DNA from: Artocarpus heterophyllus
Lineage: Eukaryota > Streptophyta > Magnoliopsida > Rosales > Moraceae
Direction of reading: 5' to 3'
Assembly: GCA_025403435.1 (NCBI GenBank)
Contig: CM046327.1
Span: 18,352,440-18,416,439 of the forward strand
Length of the DNA: 64,000 bases
The notes under the pieces are model-generated. The model did no database searches, had not been told where the DNA came from, and was given only the letters and a program-made list of their open reading frames with translations. Position numbers and translations under genes: made by a program. This document shows, in pieces, positions 47,864 to 59,171 of the stretch (position 1 is the stretch's first letter; each line of letters opens with the position of its first letter).

Positions 47864-47990
47864 AGGCTTGTTTGGCATACCGTATTATATTGTATTGTAT
47901 TGCATTGTATTTTTTTACATATAATACAATACAATGTAATGCAATAAAATATAATATAATACAATACAATACGGCGTGCCAAACATGCCC
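47864..47990. mobile_element. Tourist-like (PIF/Harbinger) MITE, 127 bp, TTA target duplication
   Basis: The ends AGGCTTGTTTGGCATACCGT and (inverted) GGGCATGTTTGGCACGCCGT begin long inverted repeats made of GTATTGTATT phrases that fold along almost the whole length. TTA flanks both sides (47861-47863, 47991-47993), the 3-bp duplication typical of PIF/Harbinger MITEs. A rearranged relative lies at 27110-27300. Confidence 0.8.
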
Positions 47991-47993
47991 TTA

Positions 47994-50900
47994 AAGTATA
48001 ATTTACTAGTACACCTCACATTAGTTGTGCTATTAATGATCCCCTTAAATCATGACTTTGATACGAAAATGTTTGGGGCGTATTAGTTTTATGTACTACA
48101 GTTAATAGAAAGTAGATTTTATACTACAAGATTCACATCTAGAACAATATTAAAGGGCTTCTGTGGTGTTTAACACAACACATTAATAGAGAGTAAGTCT
48201 CATAACATGAGATTTACTAGTAAGATCCACGCTTTATTAGCTGTAGTGTTTCACAACATAGATGCTCCTTAGCATTTTTCTTTATTTCTATTAGTATGTG
48301 ATGTTTAGCACTTCTTAAAATCATTCCTTTGATATGTGTTTCTCTCATTTTAAACATGCCTCAATTTCTTTGTTTTATGTTTGAACTTGTATATATTAGA
48401 AGTAATTTAGATTGGATTTGACACATCAGTTCGAAGCTATGAGTTTGAACCGTCTATTATATAAAACTATCAGTAGCCATAATATGAAAAAAAAAATAAC
48501 TATAATGTAAAGTTCTCACATATTATAATATTTGAACTCATTTTTTCAATTCAAATTGGTTTATTAAATATCCTACCATTCATTATCCATGGAACTATGA
48601 GAAATGCGCATCCTACGATTGTAACGACTAAGAAGAACTTTTTTTTTTTTTGGGGGGTGGGGGTCCTATTTCTTTTTTCCCCCCTTGAAATGAATGTTAG
48701 TTTCTATTATTTCAAGTTTCTCTTATTTTTATGATTTCTGTATACTTAATAAATTATTATTCTCTCTCTCACCCTCTTGTGACATGATTATCATATTTAA
48801 TTTATTATATGTATATTGTATTTAAATATTTTTTGTTGAGATTACTAAACTACCCCATTGGATATTCAAAGGCTTCCTTTCGTTTTGGTAAGAGAACTCT
48901 TTTCCATTCGAGTGCCAAACAAGGGTCCCTCAGGAAGGAAAGTCTCTGCACGTGGCCACGTGATTCCCTTCCAATGCACAAACAACAGTAATGCAATTGT
49001 ACTTTTGAAGAAAACATAAATGCCCCCTCAAAAATTCAACATAATTCTAAGCCCACTTTTTAATTTTTTTAATTTTTTAGGTTATATTCTCTCCAATTAG
49101 CAAAATTATACACCTCATTACTATGAAAAGAAAAAAAATGTACACATGTTTACCGGGTAAAGATCAGTATACTATCCACCAAGTTTTTTCAGAGTTTGGT
49201 TTTAACTTCGTGTTGAATAATTATATATACTCTAATTATTAATTCATATGTAAATCTGCAATGGAAAGCCCTTGATCACGTGGTTTCTTTTGATGCGTCG
49301 GCATCACCAGCTCATTTACTGCCAAACTTACTTAGCAGTCAAAGCTCGGTCAACCATGCCAATGCATGCCAAAAACCCCTTCTAGATTCTGCCACTAGGG
49401 CACCCCTCTGTCTCTCTTTCTCTCAAAAACTTATATAATGAACCTCCACCAAAACATTAATTAAATATTATTCACAAACCCAGTATATTATTCCTTTAAA
49501 TATCACTTCTGTTGCTTTCTATGCAGCAATGGTTTGGAAGCAATTAACTATAGCATGTAAAAAATTTATACTGTAGTACTTAAAAGATTTATATTACAAC
49601 AGTTAAAATTATATTATAAAAACGACATTGACAGATTCACTCGAAACTGTTACCACCACTCTACACCAGGTTAAAGAACGCCATTATATTATATTATTAT
49701 TATGTTCAATATTTTCTTCTGTACTCATGTCCTTATCTTCCCCTTAAACATAGCATCTTTATTTGTTTGGACCCGCTTTGTTATTGTTCCCTTCTTCAAA
49801 CTTAGCTAGCTTTTTCTGCTTTTTTTTTTTCATTGAGAAAACTCATTGCACATAATTTGACATCTGGAGTTCTTCTCACCAATGCTAGGATATTATACCA
49901 TTCATTTCATATCATGCTTTTCTGCCATATTTTCATCTTTTCAGAGTTTTTGCATGTTAAAAAAGATTGGTATTTTTTGTCTCGTTATGTTGAGGAATAT
50001 TATATATGTGCAATTATATATATCCCATGAATATGTCGACATATATGTCTAGTGTAAAGAAGCAAGAACTTCATATGAGTTAATAGCCGTACAAAAAAAG
50101 ATCAAATTGTTGTTCAACTTAGAATATACTTGCTTCAAATGATAGATTATAATAGTATATTTTCTTAACGTTTTCCCTTGCTAAAAAAACATTTCTTATC
50201 GTTTAGGGCAATGCTAGCTAGTGTAAAAAGCACAGAAACATTTAATGGCTGTACGTGAGAAATGTTAAGAAACATTTCTTAATAGCTGTACGTGAGAAAT
50301 AAACCTCAATAGTCAATATATATAATAGGAATCCCTCAAAATTAAGATGGGGGGTTACCATCAAGAATGAATCTTTTAACATGTTTTTCATGGAAGGACA
50401 GTTTCTTAGAATCTTCGTGAGATGCCTTGTTGTAACTCATGAAGCGTGCAACTTGATCAGAACTTTGGCTCTTGGAAAGAGACTTTCCTTTGACTCCATG
50501 GATAAAGATAAACAGTTTAGCTTCTTGGCAACTTCACAACCCCACATCCAAGGAAAACAGTAGTTAAATAAAATATATTATATTATATGTGATATATCTT
50601 ATATCAACCCTTCTTTTCTTTCCCCTAGGGGACCCCCCGCGCCCCAAACCCCCACCACCCACCCAAAAATATTAAAATCCCAATTTGTTATCATGTCACG
50701 ACAAAAAAAAACATCACATCATACAAGATGATACATTATATACATATACATATATTTTATGTGTAGAAGTCTTAAATCATCAATCTGACCTTTCTAAAAT
50801 TTTTCTTCCAGTAATGTAACTTCGTTTTTATCTTATGTAACATTCAATTTATTTAATAGTTTGTTTGATGTTCTTAGTTCAAATATAAAGCTCTCACACT

Positions 50901-51620
50901 TTATAATGTTTTAGTTTTAACTATGTTCTTAAACACTTCGTGGTTGTTATAATGAAAAGTTCTCACATACTACTATATTAAACAAAAATATATTATTGTG
51001 TGAAATTTTTACATATGCTATAATATTTTTAACTAATTGATTTTAATCATTGCTTTTAAACAACCCTATAAATGTAATCCTTCAATGTTACAAGTACTAG
51101 ACTTCATTTATTAATAGGGCGTTTGGGAGAATGATTCATTCAAACCAATAGTTTGGAACATTTTTGAATCAAAACACTGTAGTATACGGGACTTTACATT
51201 ATAGCATTTTTTATGTGATAGCTGCTGAAAGCTTTATACTATGAATATTTAAACTAGTAAGTTAAAACCGTTGCGTCAAACACCTTATTGTATTACACTA
51301 AAGTAAATTAAGTATTACATAAATGAATAAATGATGTCACATTGTTACAAAATTTGAGTGTTTGATTAAAGAGAATTCTTAATTAAGAGATGTTTGAAAC
51401 TTTATTTTTAACTCATTATTTATAACTGTAAACATTATAAAGCTATAAACAGTTATACTAAAAAGTAAAAAATTATTACAGTGTAAAGCACTCATATGTT
51501 ATAATTTTTAAACTTAAATTTTAGGCTACAATTAAAGTTTGGTACGGAAACTTACATATATTATTATATACATGTATTTATTATTCATCTATAACTATTC
51601 AAAGGGGATCTTCTTCTGAG
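47994..51620. other. Intergenic, AT-rich, several copies of a short dispersed motif
   Basis: No gene is supported; the short frames at 48809, 49833 and 50381 match nothing. Copies of a motif close to TATAATGTAAAGCTCTCACA with an adjoining TACTATAAT lie at about 48503, 50880, 50950 and 51478. A G-run after a T-run sits at 48638-48663 and a C-rich stretch at 50630-50665. A TATA-like ACTTATATAATG occurs at 49429 without a visible gene behind it. The last 400 bases are promoter of the next gene. Confidence 0.5.
51118..51290. mobile_element. Possible MITE with GGGCGTTTG end
   Basis: The left end GGGCGTTTGGGAGAATGATT and the right end GTTGCGTCAAACACCTTA have an inverted, imperfect relation over about 10 bases. 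The inside is AT-rich and carries the dispersed motif. The evidence is weak but agrees with other nearby elements. Confidence 0.35.
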
Positions 51621-51621
51621 A

Positions 51622-51629
51622 TATAAATA
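51622..51629 (+). promoter_or_regulatory. TATA box of the His-rich gene
   Basis: TATAAATA in GAGATATAAATAACC, 171 bases before the start codon, which leaves a leader of about 140 bases that includes a CT repeat at 51752-51768. Confidence 0.6.
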
Positions 51630-51792
51630 ACCAACAGTACTGAATGGTTTTTGTTCTGTACTACCGTAGCACTGCCACTACTACTACTAGAACCGTCCAT
51701 ATAATAAATTTGCTAGGGTTTTACAGATTTCTTCCACTAAACACTAGTACCTCTCTCTCTCTCTCTTCCTTATGTTTTTTCTGAACTAGCCC

Positions 51793-52514
51793 ATGGCATG
51801 CTTAGACATGTACAACTCCGAGCACAAAACTGGTCGCCATCGTCACCAACACCATCACCACCACCACCACCACCATTTTGCTCCTTCAGTGAGCCCTAGA
51901 ATCTCCTTCTCCAATGACTTCGTCGACGCCCAACAGGCTCTCAAGCAAGAGATGATCAGAAGCTCGCTGAGATCGGAATCTTCTCCCGCGGCGGCTTCGT
52001 CGGACTTCGAATTCTCCGTCGCGGCCAACCACTCCACGATGAGCGGCGCCGACGAGCTCTTCTTCAAGGGACGAATGCTGCCTTTCAAGGACGTCAATAC
52101 GACGTCGTCGTCGTCGCAGCAGAGGATCACCACTCTCAGAGAAGAGCTTCTCGCCGACGACGACAACGACGACGACGTCACTTTCCGGACATCGAAAGGG
52201 TCGTCGTCGACGACGAGGTGGAAGTCGTTTTTGGGCCTGAGGAGTGCCCGCAGTGGGTCGTCCAACTCGAAGAAGGCTGAGAAGAGCGATGACCATGGTG
52301 GGCCGGCAATAAGGCCCGGTTTGGTTATGCATGATCTTCAGGGGGCGCATGTTAGCAATACCTCACAGGTTAGAGAAATTAATTTTTTTTCTTATTTGTT
52401 TATTTAGGATTTTTTTTTTTGTTGTTATTTATTTATTTATTTATTTTTTGGCAGGATTTGTTGAGTGAAGGAGATTCTAGTGATTGCAGAGACGACGTTG
52501 AGATTGGAATGTAG
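51793..52514 (+). CDS. Plant-specific uncharacterised protein with His tract and SADELFFKG-type motif (211 aa, 2 exons)
   Basis: Exon 1 is 51793-52368 and exon 2 52455-52514; the junction is TCACAG|GTTAGA and TTGGCAG|GATTTG, phase 0. Exon 2 adds DLLSEGDSSDCRDDVEIGM before TAG. The protein starts MACLDMYNSEHK, has nine His in a row near residue 20, then SPRISFSNDFVDAQQALKQE, SSDFEFSV, GADELFFKGRMLPFKD and a TTRWKSFLGLRSAR segment with basic residues, and an acidic Asp run. DFEFSV plus ADELFFKG(R/Q)(L/M)LP is shared by several plant families, including membrane-associated kinase regulators. I remember close relatives with the same MACLDMYNSEHK start across dicots, all without known function. 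No signal peptide or membrane segment; cytosolic, nuclear or membrane-peripheral are all possible. The exon is GC-rich from runs of TCG and GAC codons. Confidence 0.88.
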
Positions 52515-54460
52515 AGTGGCAATATTTGATGATTGAGAGTGATGTATACTTATATTTTGGGGAGTAGTTTGAATTTTCTTTTCCTAATTTTGGTTTAAGA
52601 GGAATTAATGTAAGGGTGGATTTCTTTTATTTTGTGAGGTGAAATTTAGAGGTGTTGTCTAATGTGTTTAGAGTTTAGGGTCGGTCTTATTTAGTCTTAA
52701 TTCTCAACTTACTTGTTATTTATTTATTTTTGGTATTTGGAGTCTACTCTCACTGCCTGCTTTTCAGATTTTGTTTTGATATCTCAGAAGCAATTGGTGT
52801 TTTTGGTTGTTCAATTGTTCAATGTTGATTAAGCTCTAGTTTTTTTTGCCTATAAAATAACTTTGTTTTTCTAGTGCGGCAAACAAGATTATGTTTCTTG
52901 ATTTAGATCTGGCTTTTGTTAATTTTCTATGATTTGGATCTAACGTTCTTCATTTGCCCCTTTGCGATATCTAAAAGCTCTCTTTGACGGCCTTCTGAGT
53001 TCAAAAGGAAAATAAATATAGTGCGTCACAACAACAACTTCTAAACTTCAAAGAATTTGATACGCTTTTTTTTTTTTTTGCATTAAAATATACTTTGTTT
53101 TTGCTAGAGTAGTTCGAATTGTAAACAACTCAAAATTCTTACATATTAAAATATAAAATAAAAATACATTACCATTGAAGTTTAAATTTTAGAGTCCAAA
53201 CTCTTCTCCAACCAACCAATCAAGAGATTAATAACATCTCAAAAGAGAGAAAAACTTAAAAAAAAAAAAAAAGAGTTTCAAACTTGAAGTTATATGAGTT
53301 TTTTGATGAAGCAAGAGCCTAAGAGGTATGTGAGCCATAAATGTTACAGCTAAGCCACCATGGTTGTGTAGGAAAATTTGTCCGGATCTCAAGGTAGACC
53401 GGTGTTAGTGTGGCCAAATTTCTTTGATGACTTATGTTTGGTCAAAGAGTATCTCCAAGGTGATAAGGCATGTCCCATGGTCAAAAAGGCCTTGGATGTT
53501 TTCTTTCTTTCTCAAATTAATGGCTCAAGCATATGCCACCTACCCCCTTAACAACCCTTCAAAGTTCGAAGCTTTTATTTACTGACCATATTGTACATTT
53601 CCGTGCAAAAGAAAAAACTTTCTGTGCTTTGCCTTTTGGTACTTGTTGACCGCCATAGTGACTTGGAAAATTTTTTATCAAAAAAAACAAAAAACAAAGA
53701 AGATAAGATGCTACTTGCCATGTCAGTTTTTGCTCAAGTTCTTTGGGACTCGTACGTAAAACCATCCCCGTTTAAAATGAGGGATTTTGATGAATGGCCT
53801 CCGGCCAAAAAAAAATTTTGATAAATGTTCTATTTTTTAGATAATTTTTAGCATAAAAAAAAATTTTTTTAGACATTAAAACGGTTTCATTTTTTTTTTT
53901 TTTCATCATGTTGAAGTTTCTTATTCTGCTACAGTCATTTTTCTTATTTTGTTGAAAAAAACTGAGACAATTTACATGTACAGAAAAACGTGTTTTTTTT
54001 ATTTCAAAAAAAAAGGAGGCATTTTGTCCGATTCAAGTTTTTTTTTTTCCATTCATCAAAATCTTCCGTTTAGTTTAAAATATAAAGTTTTATATTATAA
54101 TAATTTTTTATTTTATATTATAATATATAAAAATTTTACACTATTTAATAATTATAACTATTGTTTGAATGGAAATTGTCAAACATTTAATAAGATCATT
54201 GGTTATTTAAACATTTCTTCTGTTAACTTAGATCCGGATATGAGATACGCAGACAAATGTACATTATATGAGATATGCATACCACTCCCTGGTCGATTCC
54301 AAAATTAAGCCCCATTATTTACAAAAAGCAAAATGAGCCTTCTTGTTTTTTATATAATATATATATATATATGTATATGGAGAGGAAATCATACATTAGA
54401 GTAGGCATATAACCAGCAAGGCCATGTCTACATGTATTTGGTGGATGAAAAAGAGCAATG
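52515..54460. other. Intergenic between convergent genes
   Basis: It contains the 3' flanks of the His-rich gene and of the B3 gene. T- and A-tracts are frequent (53067-53080, 53257-53271, 53891-53903). Pieces of the dispersed AT-rich motif occur near 53135 and 54085-54135, and an AT repeat lies at 54356-54371. No gene is supported. Confidence 0.5.
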
Positions 54461-57388
54461 TCACCATGGCAAAATGGCCTCTTGGTTGAACTTGCGTTCA
54501 CAGCTATCGGCTTGTGAGCCCAGATTCTGAACAGTAGCATCAAATTTGTCAAATGCCTCTTTCAATTCCGCAATCTTTTTCTCAATATCCTTCATTCCGC
54601 TTTCAGCCCGAGCTCGGTTTGTTCTCGATTCAACATACCTTCTTGCGTCTATGAAGACTTCAGATTCGTATGCAAGGCCAGCGAGCTGAGACAGCCGAGC
54701 ACGTAAGAACCCAACATTCATGCCCAAAAGTTCAAAGGCTTTTAGAGACTTATCCCAAGCAGAGAAATCATCACGATAGGTGGTGAGCTTGCAAGCTTTT
54801 ATGGCATTGGCGATTTCTACCGTCTCGGAGATGGTCCCGACAATCAACTTCTTGTTCATGCCCTTGATAACATTGTCATGAAGGAAAGCATTCTGGCTGC
54901 GACAGAGCATATAGTACGTTTTTCTTGTAACCTCGGGAAGCTCAGAATCTAGGAGCAATCCATCTACTTGAATGCTGAAATTCTCAAAAGTTTTAACGTC
55001 CTGGAATTGATTTGCTGCCAATGACAACTTAGAACCTTCCAGTACTTCTGAAGCAACCTCCTCACTGTCGTTTTCAGATTGTTCTGCTGGCTTAGGAACT
55101 GATCTTGGCAAACCGACACTCCTTTTCTTCTTCTGAACAATTGATAAAGGAAGAGACTTCGGACGTTTCCTCCTACTATTAGAACTTGGAACCACATCCA
55201 TTTGGGCGTTATCTTTATCTGAGATTAACACCCCGATGTCATGGTAGGAACATCAATGAACATAGAAAGTTAAATAATAAACCTTCCATGCACAAATAAA
55301 GTACCAGAAAAGTAGAAAGTACGAAGTAGAGAAACTAAGAAATTACCTGAATCATTCTGTTTGGTATGACAATCCAAATTTAAGAGGCCAAGAGCTCCAT
55401 CCACCTCAGTTAAGTCATTTGCTCTTATAATGTAAACCTTCAACACAGAGGAAGAGATGTCAGAGACTTGTTTTTGGCTCTTGAATGGCCCTCAAGTTCA
55501 ACATAAAGAAACATAATGGAATTGTTCATTTGCATTCTCTGTATCATACTTCAACCAAACTGACAAATCAACTTTCACCAAAAAAAATAATAATAATAAT
55601 AATGGAATAAAGTTGGAGTTAATCAATACGGTTGCTAGTGAAGGACAGAGGAAACGATGGCATGTCTTAAAACTAGATGTAGAGAATTATCAATTTATTC
55701 TACAGAGGTTGTATTAAAGCTGCAAATCTCAAGGATAAACCCGACATGCATGACCACATTTCTTTCATAGTTTTGAATGTAAGATGGTGATGACAATTAT
55801 GTACTTATACACAACAGACTTTCTCCTATTCGCTTGATATTGTCCACTTTTCCAATGGAAAAATTAGCAGAAGCGATGAGAAAAAGAGTAAACATATATG
55901 CGAAGGACAACTACAAATTGTCACCTTAAATTTGGTAGGTTCAACTAGTTGGAAGACCAAAACATCTCCCTCAAGTAATTTGTGTGCAACAGCAAACTGT
56001 CTCCAACCAGCACTCAACCCTGTCTTGTATGCGATGTATTTTATCCCATATTGTCTCCCATTTTCATCTTCTAAAGTAACCATGGTATCTTTCTCTGGTA
56101 AATGCGTCTTGCAGAACAGCCCAGGAAGCCCCTGTCAATGCCACCAACAATGTCGTAACATGTTTTTTTCCTTTCATATCACAAACTCATACATCATGTT
56201 AGACTTGTCCACTCTACTAGCACTTACCATCCAAAAGCAGCTGGCTACATGTGATCTGACCAGAGACTTTACAAAACTAGGGAATTCAGGTTCTAGATTT
56301 GATCGAACCTCCTGTGCTCGAATCACGGCGGATGATTTCACTTGACCAGATGAACATGACCTATCAGTTGCAACCATACTTGGCTTCGGACTTTTAAGAA
56401 TTCACAAAGAAAGAACCACCATGAGTAACTATGCAACACATATAGGCAAAATTAAAACATGAAAGTACTACATGAATAAAAATATAACATCAGAGATATT
56501 CCACCGACCTCATCGGACTTCCTGAACGCCCAGATACAACCTGCACAAGCAGTTCTTCATTAACAATTTTTCTTTCATTGAAAATTGAAAAACAACATGC
56601 AATTTCATTCATGCAAACCTTTTAGTGAAAACTCAAACATATTAGGAAGAAACAAAAGTTACTCTAACCATCTCATGCTGCTTCAGCAAAGGGACATGGG
56701 AGATAAAACAAGTAATATATATGTGTGTCTATATATATATATATATATATTCTCGTACCAGGAAATCTCTCACCATTTTAATGGATTAGAACTGAAGTTG
56801 AATGTTTAAATTATGCACGAAGATTAGATGGCAAAATAACTCAATGCATTACGTGATCACTCTTTCGTATGCTTCTTCTAGCTAGAACGAATCATCAGAA
56901 TCATTTATAATATTGTTTAAAACACGTCCTGAATTGCAAAATCATAAAATTAGCTAACTAGCTAGGTTTCCAACAACGAAATGTCACTCAGAAAGATCGT
57001 CTTACAAACTTAATTTGCACATCCGAATTCCGTTTCTTGACACTAGTTGTGGAAATCTTTTCCTCTGTCTCCTTCAAAATCCTCGTTTTCACCTGCATAT
57101 TAATGCGAGGAAAAAAAAATTCAGCTAAAATTTGACAGGAACGAACAAGAATTGCTTAGAAAAAACGCAAGCCTTAGTTTTCCTCGAGAGAGAAAGCTAA
57201 CACACGTCCAAATACACATATACATACACATATACGCATATATAGATACATATGTAGAGAGAGAAGGAGACCGATGAGGAAGAGGAAGAAGAAGGCTTGA
57301 TCGGCCGGGGCCTCTTCAGCTGCGACTTGGACAGCTGTGCGAGAGTGAGGACGTCGTCGTCGTCCTCTGCGGATTTCGCGATCTCCAT
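54461..57388 (-). CDS. B3 DNA-binding domain protein, Os01g0234100-like (7 exons, 484 aa)
   Basis: Minus-strand exons 57388-57272, 57092-57006, 56540-56509, 56390-56228, 56131-55925, 55437-55347 and 55218-54461 join in phase to 1,455 nt with GT/AG introns; TGA is at 54463-54461. Start MEIAKSAEDDDDVLTLAQLS. The B3 domain spans about 114-208: FPSFVKSLVRSHVASCFWM, GLPGLFCKTHLPEKDTMVTL, GIKYIAYKTGLSAGWRQFA, then KLLEGDVLVFQLVEPTKFK and VYIIRAN. These are the usual B3 strands, the GW-F substrate-facing stretch and the GD-VF turn. B3 proteins bind short DNA motifs in the nucleus. Basic Lys/Arg clusters (SRRKRPKSL, QKKKRS) at about 250-275 look like nuclear localisation signals. The C-terminal 200 residues carry the conserved SQNAFLHDNVIKGM and ELLGMNVGFLRARL stretches of the Os01g0234100-type subgroup and end in a predicted coiled coil (DIEKKIAELKEAFDKF). 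Targets are unknown. Confidence 0.92.
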
Positions 57389-57929
57389 CTGAAACGGCAC
57401 CGTTTCGTTTCGTTTCGTTTCTCTGCAACAACCGGCGAATCGGAAACGCCAATGGACTGAAGAAGATAGAGAGAAGGAAAAGGAAGAAGAAGGGGTTAAA
57501 TTAAGGGCCCAAGGGGGTAAAAGAGAATAATGAGGGAGATTTAGATTAATCTTTCCGTTACGATCAATGAAATGATGGTCTGAATTTTTCTTTTCTTTTT
57601 TAACAAAAAATATCTTGCTTTGCTTTTCTTCGCTTCTGTTTTTGGGTGGTTTGTTGAGGATGGGGGACCAAATTGACCGTTTTAACAGCTAATTTAGAAG
57701 GAGTTTGACCTTTTTTGTTAATTAAGATTTACCGCGTTAGGTTTGTCCAATTAAGAGTGTATTTGACTATCTTAGTTTTAATTAAAATTTTTAGTTACTG
57801 CAATATAGAGCATTTATATATTACAATATTAAAAAAAATAAGTTATAATGTAAAACTTTCATATGCTACAATGTTTTAACTAAAATTGATTCAAATTGTT
57901 GGTTTTCATCACACATCCGAAACATCTTA
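57389..57929. promoter_or_regulatory. Upstream region of the B3 gene
   Basis: Just upstream of the start codon is AAACGGCACCGTTTCGTTTC (57393 on), a near-palindromic ACGG-CCGT box followed by three more CGTTT repeats. A GAAGA-rich leader (57458-57495) follows. From 57751 an AT-rich piece beginning GAGTGTATTTGAC contains the dispersed motif. No TATA box could be chosen with confidence. Confidence 0.4.
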
Positions 57930-59171
57930 GGGGGCGTTTGGTATACAGTAATCCTAAGATGGGAAAGAGAATCTATAAGATTCTCATGTTTGGTATAGAG
58001 TAATCTAAGTTTTGGATTCCTGGGAAACTAATTCCCGTGGGATTCAAATTACCTCATTTTGGGGTAATATGAAGCCCACCTACAAGGTGATATTCATATT
58101 CCTGAGAATCTCAAAACTATAGAAATCTCATCTTTGTTTCCATGATGATGATGATAATAATTATATTATTATTAAATTATTATAATAATAATATTATTAT
58201 AAATTAATATTTCTATGCAATATAAATATAAAAATTATATTCATATAAAATAATAATTTGATAATTATGATAATAATAACATTAACAATAATAATAAACA
58301 TATATAACATATTACATATACAATATCTAGATATAATATATATAAATACTATAATAATAAAATAAAATAATGTTGTACTATTATTATAAATTAATATTAA
58401 TATATGATATACATATAAATATTATATCAATATAAAATTATAATTTAATAATAAGAATAATAATAACAATAATAATAAAAACATAATAATATAACATCAA
58501 TATGAATAGTATAATATTAATATTAATATGCATAGCAATATCAATATTAAACTATATAAATACTATTATAATAATTATAAATATAAAATATAGCTAAATA
58601 TGTTTAATATTTTCTATAACAATATGTTTATTTAATGTTAATATTAATATAAATATTAATATATTATTAAGAATTGTATTTTTATTATTATTTATATTCA
58701 TATCAATATATTTTATATTATATACAACATTTTAATATTAATATATTGTTAAATAATAATTCTATGATTATTATAAATTAATATTTTTATATAAGATAAA
58801 GAAAGTATTATATTAATATAAAATAATAATTATTTAATAATAATGATAATAATAACATTAATATTCATAGTAATATTAATGTTAAATTATATATAATATT
58901 ATTTTATTATTTATATTTATATTATTATTATTTAATATTAGTTCTAATATATTATATTGATACATTTAATGGTAATACAATAAATTATTTTGTCAATTAT
59001 ACAAGATTCCTATGTATAACCATACACAGTAATATATTATTCCTAGAAATCTAATAGAAGATTCTTATGTGCAACCAAACGTAATAATCTTAGTTCCTGG
59101 GAATCATATTCCCTACAATTATTTTCCCGGGAATATGATTCCTACTGATTACTGCAAACCAAACGCCCCCC
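57930..59171. mobile_element. 1.24-kb non-autonomous inverted-repeat DNA element with A/T-only core
   Basis: The left end GGGGGCGTTTGGTATACAGT and the inverted right end GGGGGGCGTTTGGTTTGCAG match over about 25 bases, ending in AGTAATC on both sides. Next to each end are GGGAAT/ATTCC-type subterminal repeats (58017-58105 and 59090-59145). The centre, 58145-58990, is almost pure A and T. The flanks are TTA on the left and TAA on the right, close to a PIF/Harbinger site but not identical. No open frame, so it must have been moved by another element's transposase. Confidence 0.8.
58145..58990. repeat. A/T-rich core with degenerate tandem repeats
   Basis: The phrase ATTATTATAAATTAATATT followed by ATATAAATAT... 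and AATAATAATAACA recurs at about 58188, 58381 and 58768, suggesting degenerate units of roughly 190 bases. ATT and AAT trinucleotide runs fill the spaces. G and C are very rare throughout. Confidence 0.65.

Noticed and set aside
49429..49560. A gene or miRNA precursor after the TATA-like ACTTATATAATG
   Set aside because: No open frame of note, no splice-supported exon, and no hairpin or known mature miRNA sequence could be recognised.
51855..52350. Two long antisense open frames (136 and 154 codons) opposite the His-rich gene
   Set aside because: They arise from the TCG, GAC and CAC codon runs of the sense exon; peptides are low-complexity and the sense gene has a splice junction and conserved motifs.
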